Of a stretch of DNA of 16,949 nucleotides, positions 7,602-14,192 are shown in pieces (positions within the stretch are counted from its first letter, which is position 1; each line of letters starts with the position of its first letter). The stretch is from contig NZ_QFPF01000054.1 in the NCBI RefSeq assembly GCF_003248605.1, positions 1 to 16,949 on the forward strand. Direction: 5' to 3'. The notes under the pieces were generated by a model that was given only the letters and a program-made list of their open reading frames with translations, was not told where the DNA came from and made no database searches. This stretch comes from Microbacterium sp. GTDB lineage: Bacteria > Actinomycetota > Actinomycetes > Actinomycetales > Microbacteriaceae. Both the position numbers and the translations under genes were made by a program.

Positions 7602-7626
7602 GGGCAGCATCCCGCGCCGGGCTCAG
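7598..7626. terminator. Weak bidirectional hairpin between convergent genes
   Basis: CTGAG (7598-7602) pairs with CTCAG (7622-7626), and CCCG (7611-7614) pairs with CGGG (7618-7621) inside it. It straddles the stop of the DUF2252 gene and lies just before the stop of hspR. There is no T tract, and pairing is modest. Confidence 0.3.
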
Positions 7627-7644
7627 CGAACGGCGGCGAGGCTC

Positions 7645-8091
7645 TCAGTCCGCCGGCGGCTGCGGATGCCGCGGCCGATACAGCACGACGTCGGTCGCGC
7701 GCGGCACCCGGGCGCCGGCGCGCAGGGTGATCACCGACCCCGACACTCCGGCGGCGAAGACACGGGATCCGGGGCGCGTCTGCCGCTCGGCGTGCAGCTG
7801 CTGCTCGAGATCGCGCACGCGGCGGGTGAGGTCGTGCACCTGCTCTTCGAGCAGCAGCAGCCGCGCGATCGCGGGAAGGCTCACGCCCTCGCTCGAGAGC
7901 TTCGCGACCTCGCGGAGCTGCTCCACGTGTCGCGTGGAGTACCGACGCGATCCGCCACGCGTGCGGGCGGGCACGACGAGTCCGAGTCGGTCGTACTGCC
8001 GCAGGGTCTGCGGGTGCATGCCGGAGAGCTCGGCGGCGACCGCGATCGCGAAGATCGGGGCGTCCTCGTCGATCTCGTCCATCACATCCAC
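7645..8091 (-). CDS. hspR: Heat-shock repressor HspR (MerR family)
   Basis: This 148-residue MerR-family repressor is the last gene of the dnaK operon. The N-terminal winged helix shows FAIAVAAELSGMHPQTLRQY (residues 14-33), then DRLGLVVPARTRGGSRRYS (34-52), the MerR recognition and wing pattern. A leucine-rich helix (77-105, LLLLEEQVHDLTRRVRDLEQQL) is the dimer coiled coil. In Streptomyces, HspR with DnaK as co-repressor binds HAIR sites and represses dnaK, clpB and lon; here HAIR sites lie before clpB and dnaK. Start choice is uncertain between 8091 and the ATG at 8082, since a G-rich stretch (8092-8099) could serve either. The gap to dnaJ holds a large palindrome. Confidence 0.92.
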   Translation of the reverse strand: MDVMDEIDEDAPIFAIAVAAELSGMHPQTLRQYDRLGLVVPARTRGGSRRYSTRHVEQLREVAKLSSEGVSLPAIARLLLLEEQVHDLTRRVRDLEQQLHAERQTRPGSRVFAAGVSGSVITLRAGARVPRATDVVLYRPRHPQPPAD

Positions 8092-8101
8092 CCCCGGCGT
8101 C

Positions 8102-8179
8102 CCGAAGACAGGAGAAGCGCCGAGAACAGGACCGAATCAGCGGTGTTCGTCCTGTTCTGGGCGCGAGTCCTGTTCTCGG
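8102..8179. repeat. Four-copy palindromic element filling the dnaJ-hspR gap
   Basis: Two copies of GTCCTGTTCTsGG lie at 8149-8161 and 8167-8179, and two in the opposite orientation at 8120-8132 and 8102-8114. Copy 8167-8179 is perfectly complementary to 8120-8132 over 13 bp. 8149-8161 matches 8120-8132 at 12 of 13, and 8102-8114 matches 8167-8179 at 10 of 13. Both intervals between neighbouring like-oriented copies are five bases, so the whole element can fold as one long imperfect hairpin with a 16-base loop (8133-8148), or as the alternative 13-bp stem. In the mRNA it would sit about ten bases ahead of the hspR start. Confidence 0.8.
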
Positions 8180-8184
8180 TCATC

Positions 8185-9189
8185 TCAGCCGCGCGCCTTC
8201 TGCATCAGGTCGGCGCGCGGGTTCTCCTTCGGCTCCAGCTCGTGGAAGCGCTCGAGCGCCTCGCGGGCCGCATCGTCGAGGTGCGAAGGCACGGCCACCT
8301 GCACCTCGGCGAGCAGGTCGCCGGTGCCCTTCGCGGTCTGCACGCCGCGACCCTTGACCCGCAGCACGCGTCCCGACGGGGTGCCCGGCGCGACTCGAAG
8401 CTTGACGGGGTCGCCGCCGAGTGTGGGCACCTCGATCGTCGCGCCCAGCGCCGCCTCGGTGAAGGTGACGGGAACCGTCACCCGGAGATTGAGACCGTCA
8501 CGCACGAACACGGGATGCGGGCGCACGGCCACCTGCACGACGATGTCGCCGGTCTCACCACCATCGGGCGACGGGCGTCCCCGGCCGCGCAGTCGGATCT
8601 TCTGCCCGTCCGAGACACCGGCCGGGATCTTGACCTTGAACGGCTGGCCGTCCTCGCCCTGCAGGGTGATCGTCTCACCCTTGGTCGCGGTGAGGAAGTC
8701 GATCGTCGTGCGGGCCGTCACATCGGCGCCGCGCGTGGGGCCGCCGAAGCCGCGGAAGCCGCCGCTGGGCTGACCGAACCGGCCCGAACCGAACCCGGCG
8801 CCCTGCTGCTGGTTGAACATCGAGAAGATGTCGTCGAAGTCCTCCGCGCTCTGGCCCCGGCCCGGGCGACCGCCGCGACCCTGGCCGAACATGCTGAAGA
8901 CATCCTCGAAACCCCCGGCACCGCCGGTGCCGCCCGCCGTGAAGCGGGCACCCGAGCCCATCGCCCGGATCTGGTCGTACTCCTTGCGCTGCTCGGCATC
9001 GGAGAGCACGGAGTAGGCCTCGCTGATCTCCTTGAACGTCGCCTCGGCCTTGGCATCACCCTGATTGGAGTCCGGGTGGTAGGTGCGCGCGAGCTTGCGG
9101 TACGCCTTCTTGAGGTCGCCCTCGCTGACGTCCTTCGAGACGCCGAGCGTCTTGTAGAAGTCCTTGTCGAACCAGTCTTGACTGGCCAT
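8185..9189 (-). CDS. dnaJ: DnaJ-type co-chaperone without zinc finger
   Basis: This 334-residue J-domain protein stimulates DnaK ATPase and delivers substrates. The J domain (about residues 9-72) has HPD at 38-40. A Gly/Phe-rich region follows (about 75-155), with FEDVFSMFGQG and the repeat FDDIFSMFNQQ. Then come two beta-sandwich substrate domains (about 160-320: RTTIDFLTATKGETITL, VQVAVRPHPVFVRDGLNL). None of the four CxxCxGxG motifs of type I DnaJ is present; the protein has no cysteine. It is therefore a type II (CbpA-like) protein in the dnaJ position. The start is firm: GAGGAGG lies seven bases upstream of the ATG. It follows grpE by 15 bases in the dnaK operon. Confidence 0.93.
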   Translation of the reverse strand: MASQDWFDKDFYKTLGVSKDVSEGDLKKAYRKLARTYHPDSNQGDAKAEATFKEISEAYSVLSDAEQRKEYDQIRAMGSGARFTAGGTGGAGGFEDVFSMFGQGRGGRPGRGQSAEDFDDIFSMFNQQQGAGFGSGRFGQPSGGFRGFGGPTRGADVTARTTIDFLTATKGETITLQGEDGQPFKVKIPAGVSDGQKIRLRGRGRPSPDGGETGDIVVQVAVRPHPVFVRDGLNLRVTVPVTFTEAALGATIEVPTLGGDPVKLRVAPGTPSGRVLRVKGRGVQTAKGTGDLLAEVQVAVPSHLDDAAREALERFHELEPKENPRADLMQKARG

Positions 9190-9204
9190 CGTCGCCTCCT
9201 CGGC

Positions 9205-9816
9205 CTAGTCCGCCGGAGCGGCGACCACGACCTTCGCGGGGCGCAGCTCGACAGAACCCAGGCGGTAGCCGACCTCGACCACCTCGAGCACGGTCGGCTC
9301 GGTGGTGCCCGGCATGGGCTGCTGGAAGATCGCCTCGTGGTGCTGCGGGTCGAAGGCCTCGCCGGCCTCGCCGAAGGCGGTCACGCCCAGGCGCTCGGCG
9401 ACCGCGCGCACCTTGACCGCGATCGCCGCGAACGGCGTGCCCTCGTCGAGATCACCGTGCTTCTCGGCGCGGTCGAGGTCGTCGAGCACGGGCAGCAGGC
9501 CCTTGACGGCCTCACCCTTCGCGCGCTCGATCTCGCGCTCGCGCTGCTCCTCGGTGCGCCTCCGGTAATTGGCGTACTCCGCCTGCAGGCGCTTGAGGTC
9601 GCTCAGCAGCGCCGACTCCAGGTCGGCGATGACGGCGTCCTCGGCCGCGGCGTCGTCGGTCTGCGCCGCACCCAGGATGTCGTCGACGGTGAGATCGTCG
9701 TCCCCCTGCGGCGCGGGGCCGGAGGAGTTCTCCTCCGGCCCCGCGGCAGCGGACGTCGCCTCACCCGTGTCGGGAACCTCAGGCTCCTGCGGCTGGTCTG
9801 CGTCCTTGTCTGCCAT
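9205..9816 (-). CDS. grpE: Nucleotide exchange factor GrpE
   Basis: This 203-residue protein releases ADP from DnaK. An acidic, Ala/Pro-rich and probably disordered tail (residues 1-60) precedes the long dimer helix (about 62-110, DLKRLQAEYANYRRRTEEQ and RAKGEAVKGLLPVLDDLDRAE). The C-terminal beta domain follows (about 145-203), with FDPQHHEAIFQQ (155-166) and the closing GYRLGSVELRPAKVVVA typical of the family. The ATG comes two bases after the dnaK stop, so translation is coupled. A perfect 16-bp hairpin lies inside the coding sequence at residues 24-35. Confidence 0.96.
   Translation of the reverse strand: MADKDADQPQEPEVPDTGEATSAAAGPEENSSGPAPQGDDDLTVDDILGAAQTDDAAAEDAVIADLESALLSDLKRLQAEYANYRRRTEEQREREIERAKGEAVKGLLPVLDDLDRAEKHGDLDEGTPFAAIAVKVRAVAERLGVTAFGEAGEAFDPQHHEAIFQQPMPGTTEPTVLEVVEVGYRLGSVELRPAKVVVAAPAD
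9712..9745. repeat. Perfect 16-bp hairpin inside grpE
   Basis: CGCGGGGCCGGAGGAG (9712-9727) is fully complementary to CTCCTCCGGCCCCGCG (9730-9745), with two bases between. In the mRNA it encodes part of the disordered GrpE tail (around GPEENSSGPAP). Such a stem would be very stable. There is no T tract after it in the direction of transcription, so a simple intrinsic terminator is not supported. Confidence 0.85.
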
Positions 9817-9818
9817 GG

Positions 9819-11687
9819 TTACTTCTTCTCGTCCTCGTCGTCGATGACCTCGGCGTCGACGACGTCCTCGTCGGCCGAGGGCTGCGAGCCCTGGTCGTCC
9901 GCCGGAGCGTCGGCACCGGCATCCGGCGCCTGCTGCGCGGCCTGCGACGCGTAGATTGCCTCGCCGAGCTTGCCCTGGCTGGCGTTCAGCTTGTCGAAAG
10001 CGGCCTTGACGGCCTCATCGTCCTCGCCGGCGAGCGCGGTCTTCAGCGCGTCGACATCGCCCTGCACCTCGGTCTTGACGTCCTCGGGCAGCTTGTCGGC
10101 GTTCTCGGCGATCAGCTTGTCGATCGAGTACGCGAGGGTCTCGGCCTGGTTGCGCACCTCGGCGAACTCACGGCGCTTCTTGTCTTCGGCGGCGTGCTCC
10201 TCGGCCTCGCGCACCATGCGCTCGATGTCCTCCTTGGGCAGCGACGAGCCGCCCGTGATGGTCATCGACTGCTCCTTGCCGGTGCCCTTGTCCTTGGCGG
10301 ACACGTGCACGATGCCGTTCGCGTCGATGTCGAAGGTGACCTCGACCTGCGGGATGCCCCGTGGCGCCGGCGCGATGCCGGTCAGCTCGAACGTGCCGAG
10401 CGGCTTGTTGTCGCGGGTGAACTCGCGCTCGCCCTGGAAGACCTGGATCGCCACCGACGGCTGGTTGTCGTCGGCCGTCGTGAAGGTCTCGCTGCGCTTG
10501 GTCGGAATGGCCGTGTTGCGCTCGATGAGCTTCGTCATGATGCCGCCCTTGGTCTCGATGCCGAGGCTCAGGGGGGTGACGTCGATGAGCAGGACGTCCT
10601 TGCGCTCGCCCTTCAGCACACCGGCCTGGAGCGCGGCGCCCACGGCGACGACCTCATCGGGGTTGACACCCTTGTTCGCCTCTTTGCCTGCCTCGCGCTT
10701 GACGAGCTCGGCCACGGCGGGCATACGGGTCGAACCGCCCACGAGCACGACGTGGTCGATGTCGCCGACCTTGATGCCGGCCTCACGGATGACGTCCTCG
10801 AACGGCTTCTTGGTGCGGTCGAGGAGGTCCTTCGTGAGGTCCTCGAACTTGGCGCGGCTCACGGTCTCGGACAGCGACACGGGGCCGTTCTCGGTCAGCG
10901 AGAGGTACGGCAGGTTGACGCTCGTCGACATCGAGGAGCTGAGCTCCTTCTTCGCCTGCTCCGCGGCCTCCTTCAGGCGCTGCAGGGCGATCTTGTCCTT
11001 CGAGACGTCGACACCGGTCGTGTTCTTGAACTGCGTGATGAAGTAGTCGACCAGACGCTGGTCCCAGTCGTCGCCGCCGAGGCGGTTGTCGCCGGCCGTC
11101 GCGCGCACCTGGATCGTCGAGAAGTCGTCGTCCTTGCCCACCTCGAGCAGCGAGACGTCGAAGGTTCCGCCACCGAGGTCGAAGACGAGGATGAGCTCGT
11201 CCTCCTTGCCCTTGTCGAGGCCGTACGCGAGCGCGGCCGCGGTGGGCTCGTTGATGATGCGCAGCACGTTCAGACCCGCGATCTCGCCGGCCTCCTTCGT
11301 GGCCTGGCGCTCGGCGTCGTTGAAGTACGCGGGGACCGTGATGACAGCATCCGTCACGGTGTCGCCGAGGTACTCCTCGGCGTCGCGCTTGAGCTTGCCG
11401 AGGATGCGCGCCGAGACCTCCTGCGGCGTCCACTTCTTGTCGTCGACGGCGAAGGTCCAGTCGGTGCCCATGTGGCGCTTGACGCTCGCGATGGTGCGAT
11501 CGACGTTGGTGACGGCCTGGCGCTTGGCGGTCTCGCCGACGAGCACCTCGCCGTCCTTGGTGAATGCGACGACCGACGGGGTCGTGCGCAGGCCCTCGGC
11601 GTTCGCGATGACCTTGGGCTCGCCGCCCTCGAGCACGCTCACGACAGAGTTCGTGGTGCCGAGGTCGATTCCTACTGCACGGGGCAT
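9819..11687 (-). CDS. dnaK: Hsp70 chaperone DnaK
   Basis: This is a full-length Hsp70 of 622 residues. It opens with [22 protein letters not shown], the phosphate-1 loop. [14 protein letters not shown] (phosphate 2) and [14 protein letters not shown] (adenosine loop) follow in the ATPase domain, then the linker [18 protein letters not shown] near residue 370, the beta substrate domain, and a helical lid ending in an Ala/Asp/Glu-rich tail ([13 protein letters not shown]). I chose ATG 11687 because GAAGGAGA lies just upstream and the family begins here; an in-frame extension to 11783 would run into the promoter. It leads the operon dnaK-grpE-dnaJ-hspR and is probably repressed by HspR, for which DnaK itself is the known co-repressor in Streptomyces. 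Confidence 0.98.
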   Translation of the reverse strand: MPRAVGIDLGTTNSVVSVLEGGEPKVIANAEGLRTTPSVVAFTKDGEVLVGETAKRQAVTNVDRTIASVKRHMGTDWTFAVDDKKWTPQEVSARILGKLKRDAEEYLGDTVTDAVITVPAYFNDAERQATKEAGEIAGLNVLRIINEPTAAALAYGLDKGKEDELILVFDLGGGTFDVSLLEVGKDDDFSTIQVRATAGDNRLGGDDWDQRLVDYFITQFKNTTGVDVSKDKIALQRLKEAAEQAKKELSSSMSTSVNLPYLSLTENGPVSLSETVSRAKFEDLTKDLLDRTKKPFEDVIREAGIKVGDIDHVVLVGGSTRMPAVAELVKREAGKEANKGVNPDEVVAVGAALQAGVLKGERKDVLLIDVTPLSLGIETKGGIMTKLIERNTAIPTKRSETFTTADDNQPSVAIQVFQGEREFTRDNKPLGTFELTGIAPAPRGIPQVEVTFDIDANGIVHVSAKDKGTGKEQSMTITGGSSLPKEDIERMVREAEEHAAEDKKRREFAEVRNQAETLAYSIDKLIAENADKLPEDVKTEVQGDVDALKTALAGEDDEAVKAAFDKLNASQGKLGEAIYASQAAQQAPDAGADAPADDQGSQPSADEDVVDAEVIDDEDEKK

Positions 11688-11767
11688 TGTCTCTCCTTCG
11701 TATGAACCGCAGCGGGATGCTGCCGATTCGGTGTTTCTGCGGAAGTCTGCGATCGACTCGACACGAG

Positions 11768-11841
11768 GTTGAGCCGTCTGCACTCAACAGTACTCAGGGG
11801 CGGGGAAGCTGTCAAATGAACTTGATATGAACGGGCTCAAC
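11768..11841 (-). promoter_or_regulatory. dnaK operon promoter with two HAIR-like sites
   Basis: On the minus strand TTGACA (11810-11815) is 17 bases from TACTGT (11787-11792), a good housekeeping-type promoter. One HAIR-like site, GTTGAGC-N7-ACTCAAC when read on the plus strand, spans 11768-11788 and touches the -10 and the start point. A second, CTTGATA-N7-GCTCAAC, spans 11821-11841 just upstream of the -35. Both keep the TTGA/TCAA core and the N7 spacing of CTTGAGT-N7-ACTCAAG but differ at outer positions. Repression by HspR is inferred from this. Confidence 0.75.
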
Positions 11842-11924
11842 TTTTCTGGAGCGACGGCAGCGATAGCCTGATCGCGCGCCGCGCCGCGGCGGCGCCGGGC
11901 CACCCGCCGTTCACCGAAGGGCCA

Positions 11925-11938
11925 TACCGTGCCGCACA
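11925..11938 (+). promoter_or_regulatory. -10 box of a probably leaderless transporter mRNA
   Basis: TACCGT (11925-11930) ends seven bases before the ATG at 11938. No ribosome binding site lies in between. No clear -35 is visible. An in-frame GTG at 11929 overlaps the -10 box and is a less likely start. Confidence 0.45.
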
Positions 11939-13226
11939 TGAGCGACGCCCCCGACCGCACCAGCCGCCGCCGCGTCATCGCGTGGGGACTCTGGGACTGG
12001 GGCTCGGCGTCGTTCAACGCTGTCGTGACGACCTTCGTCTTCACCGTCTACCTCACCAGCTCGAGCTTCGGCCCCGAAGGCACGGTCGAGGCGCAGCTGG
12101 GCTGGGCCCTCGCCGGGGCGGGTCTGCTCATCGCGCTGCTGGCGCCGGTGACGGGGCAGCGCTCCGACACCTCGGGGCGACGCAAGCTGTGGCTGGCCGT
12201 GAACACCTACGTCGTCGTCGCGATCACGCTGGCGATGTTCTTCATCGAGCCGGACCCCTCCTTCTTGTGGCTCGGCCTGCTGCTGTCGCGGCAGGCAACG
12301 TGTTCTTCGAGTTCGCGGGCGTCAACTACAACGCGATGCTGACGCAGGTCTCGACCTCACGCACGATCGGCCGCGTGAGCGGGTTCGGCTGGGGCATGGG
12401 GTACGTCGGCGGCATCGTGCTGCTGCTGATCGTGTACTTCGGATTCATCCAGGGCCTGTTCGGCCTGCCCGGCGACAACGGCCTCGACGTGCGGCTGTCG
12501 ATGATCGTCGCCGCCCTGTGGTTCGGGCTGTTCGCCCTGCCGGTCCTTTTCGCGGTTCCCGAGTACCGCGGCGCGGGCACCGCCCGCGAGCGGATCGGCT
12601 TTCTCGCCTCCTACGCGCGCCTCGGACGGGACGTGGCGCGACTGTGGCGCGAAAGCCGCCACACCGTGTGGTTCCTGCTGGCGAGCGCGGTCTTCCGCGA
12701 TGGCCTCGCGGGAGTGTTCACCTTCGGCGGCGTGCTGGCAGCATCCGTCTTCGGCTTCTCGGCGGGCGAGGTCATCATCTTCGCGATCGCCGCGAACGTC
12801 GTGGCCGGGATCTCGACGATCGCGGTCGGCGCGCTCGATGACCGCGTCGGCGCGAAGCCCGTGATCGTCGTCGCGCTGGCGGGGCTCGTGGTGTCGGGCC
12901 TGCTGGTGTTCTTCCTGCACGACGGCGGGCAGATCGTCTTCTGGACCGCGGGTCTCGCCCTGACACTCTTCGTCGGTCCCGCGCAGTCGGCTTCGCGCAC
13001 CTTCCTCGCGCGCATGATCCCGCCGGGCCGCGAGGGCGAGGTCTTCGGCCTCTACGCCACGACCGGGCGCGCCGTGTCGTTCCTTGCGCCGACGATGTTC
13101 GCGCTGTTCGTGGGAATCTCGGGCGAGGCGTACTTCGGCATCCTCGGCATCGTGCTCGTGCTGCTTGTCGGCCTGCTGCTCCTGCTTCCGGTGCGCGCGA
13201 CCGCACCGGTGCACGCCGTCCGCTGA
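11938..13226 (+). pseudogene. MFS transporter (UMF1-like), interrupted by one frameshift
   Basis: The reading frame from 11938 encodes membrane segments such as AWGLWDWGSASFNAVVTTFV and LGWALAGAGLLIALLAPVTG followed by the MFS loop GQRSDTSGRRK, up to LWLGLLLS near 12288. The protein then continues one frame back as AAGNVFFEFAGVNYNAML and runs to 13226 with about eight more hydrophobic spans and a second MFS-type loop (GALDDRVGAKPVI). A single lost base near 12286-12290, in a CG-rich stretch, explains this; repaired, the protein would be 429 residues. The family resembles UMF1/Atg22-like permeases, of which the substrate is mostly unknown. It could be a true pseudogene or a sequencing error; the intact codon pattern downstream favours a recent or artefactual event. 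Confidence 0.85.
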
Positions 13227-13245
13227 GCGGCGCTCGGGTGGTTCC

Positions 13246-13296
13246 CCTGTCGCGTTCTGCGGGTCCGTATGCGCAACACCCGCACAAGGCGACAGG
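13246..13296. terminator. Symmetric hairpin between convergent genes
   Basis: CCTGTCGC (13246-13253) pairs with GCGACAGG (13289-13296), TT (13255-13256) with AA (13286-13287), and TGCGGGT (13258-13264) with ACCCGCA (13278-13284). This makes 17 pairs broken by two single mismatches, with a 13-base loop. It lies 20 bases after the transporter stop and 59 bases after the stop of the MarR-type gene on the other strand, so it could serve both. No T tract is present. Confidence 0.6.
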
Positions 13297-13306
13297 CGAG
13301 CCCCAC

Positions 13307-13318
13307 GCTGGCGCCAGC
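13307..13318. repeat. Perfect 12-bp palindrome
   Basis: GCTGGCGCCAGC is its own reverse complement. It sits in the 128-base gap between the convergent transporter and MarR-type genes, next to the larger hairpin. At this GC content it could arise by chance. Confidence 0.4.
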
Positions 13319-13354
13319 ATCCCCCGAAGGATCCCGCGAGCCCGCGAGCAGCGG

Positions 13355-13975
13355 TCAGGGTGCGGGGCGGGGCCAGGCCGCGGCGAGCCGGGTCAGCAGG
13401 GCGGCGAGCTGCTCGCGTTCGGCCGCGTCGAAGCCCTCGAGCGCCGTCTCGACCGCGCTGCGACGCTCATCGCGGATCCCGCGCACGAGCGCCCGACCCG
13501 CCTCCGTCAGGGCGATGAGGGTGCGCCGCGCGTCCTCGGGGTCGTCGTCGCGGCGCGCGTTGCCCGACTCGACCGCCTGCTGCACGAGTCGGCTGGCGCG
13601 GGGCTGATCCACACCGATCGCGTCGGCGATCGCGCTCACACTGAGAGCGGTGGATGCTGCCTCCAGCGTCTCGAGCAGCCGCAGTCTCGCGACCCCCGCC
13701 ATACGCCCCGCCATCGCGTCACCCCAGCCGCCGTGGCCACCATGACCCCCGTGAGCACCATGACCGCTGTGGGCGACATGGCCGCCGTGCGAGAGCGGAC
13801 CACCGGGCGCGGGTGGCCCGGAATGCACCGCACCCGCCGACCCGCCCCCCTTGCGACCGCGCCCGTCGACGCCGAAGACACGCGGATCCGCCGAGATTCT
13901 GCGACCCTGCCGTCCCCGCAGACGCGACAACGCGGCGGCGATGGCATCGATCGGGTCGGTGGTGTCATCCGGCAT
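13355..13975 (-). CDS. MarR-type regulator with a His-rich ladder
   Basis: This 206-residue protein has a short N-terminal helix (residues 8-21, PIDAIAAALSRLRG), a basic Gly-rich stretch (21-60), a His/Gly ladder (63-81) and a C-terminal winged helix of the MarR type (about 91-200). In the last, LSVSAIADAIGVDQPRASRL (111-130) is the helix-turn-helix and RRDDDPEDARRTLIALTEAG (141-160) is the wing. Histidines fall at 63, 66, 69, 72, 75, 78 and 81, exactly every third residue with Gly/Ala/Ser/Val between. Metal binding is an inference. I chose ATG 13975 because TACTCT ends seven bases upstream; a start at 14011 would read through the promoter. It converges with the broken transporter and may control itself or a neighbour. 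Confidence 0.88.
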   Translation of the reverse strand: MPDDTTDPIDAIAAALSRLRGRQGRRISADPRVFGVDGRGRKGGGSAGAVHSGPPAPGGPLSHGGHVAHSGHGAHGGHGGHGGWGDAMAGRMAGVARLRLLETLEAASTALSVSAIADAIGVDQPRASRLVQQAVESGNARRDDDPEDARRTLIALTEAGRALVRGIRDERRSAVETALEGFDAAEREQLAALLTRLAAAWPRPAP

Positions 13976-13982
13976 ACGACCG

Positions 13983-14011
13983 AGAGTACATGCCAGATGA
14001 CATGCATCCAA
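13983..14011 (-). promoter_or_regulatory. Promoter and candidate operator of the MarR-type gene
   Basis: On the minus strand TTGGAT (14006-14011) is 17 bases from TACTCT (13983-13988), which is seven bases from the ATG at 13975, so the mRNA is probably leaderless. An imperfect palindrome, TACATG (13987-13992) and CATGCA (14001-14006) with eight bases between, fills the region between -10 and -35. Regulators of this family commonly bind such a site to control themselves. Confidence 0.55.
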
Positions 14012-14192
14012 GGGATGCCCTTCGACGGCCTCCGGACGCGCGCAGACCGCGTGCGCCGCCGGCCGAATGTGACGGATTGCTACGCCGCGTAACGGCAGGG
14101 GTCACCCGAAATCGCCTCCTCGGCGCGCCTCACGTACCGTCGGAAGATCGCCATACCCCGGCGACCCTCAACGACTGCGCGAAGAGGATGCT
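14012..14192. other. Region between the MarR-type gene and the sulfur operon
   Basis: No gene is visible. TACGCCGCGTA (14081-14091) is a perfect 5-bp-arm palindrome that might be an operator. TACCGT (14135-14140) is a possible -10 box for the sulfur genes, giving a leader of about 45 bases, but no convincing -35 precedes it. I found no riboswitch-like fold. Confidence 0.35.

Noticed and set aside
8120..8179. SOS (LexA) box between dnaJ and hspR
   Set aside because: GAAC and GTTC occur, but not with the four-base spacing of the actinobacterial LexA site.
9712..9745. Intrinsic terminator inside the dnaK operon
   Set aside because: The stem is strong enough, but no T run follows in the direction of transcription and the genes downstream belong to the same operon. 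It was kept as a hairpin of unknown role.
7432..9954. An 840-codon plus-strand open frame across hspR, dnaJ and grpE
   Set aside because: It is the antisense shadow of three firmly identified genes; its Arg/Leu/Glu/Asp/Val-rich translation has no domain, and long antisense frames are common at this GC content.
10194..11705. Long plus-strand frame across dnaK (503 codons)
   Set aside because: It is antisense to dnaK, which has complete Hsp70 motifs; the low-complexity Leu/Val/Arg/Asp-rich translation is typical of a shadow frame.
13733..13800. Loose tandem repeat that could be taken for a short CRISPR-like or satellite array
   Set aside because: The roughly 18-base units are imperfect and in frame with the His ladder of the MarR-type protein; there are no spacers.
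14012..14192. Riboswitch or small RNA ahead of the sulfur operon
   Set aside because: I saw no conserved SAM-type or other riboswitch core, only a short palindrome and a possible -10 box.
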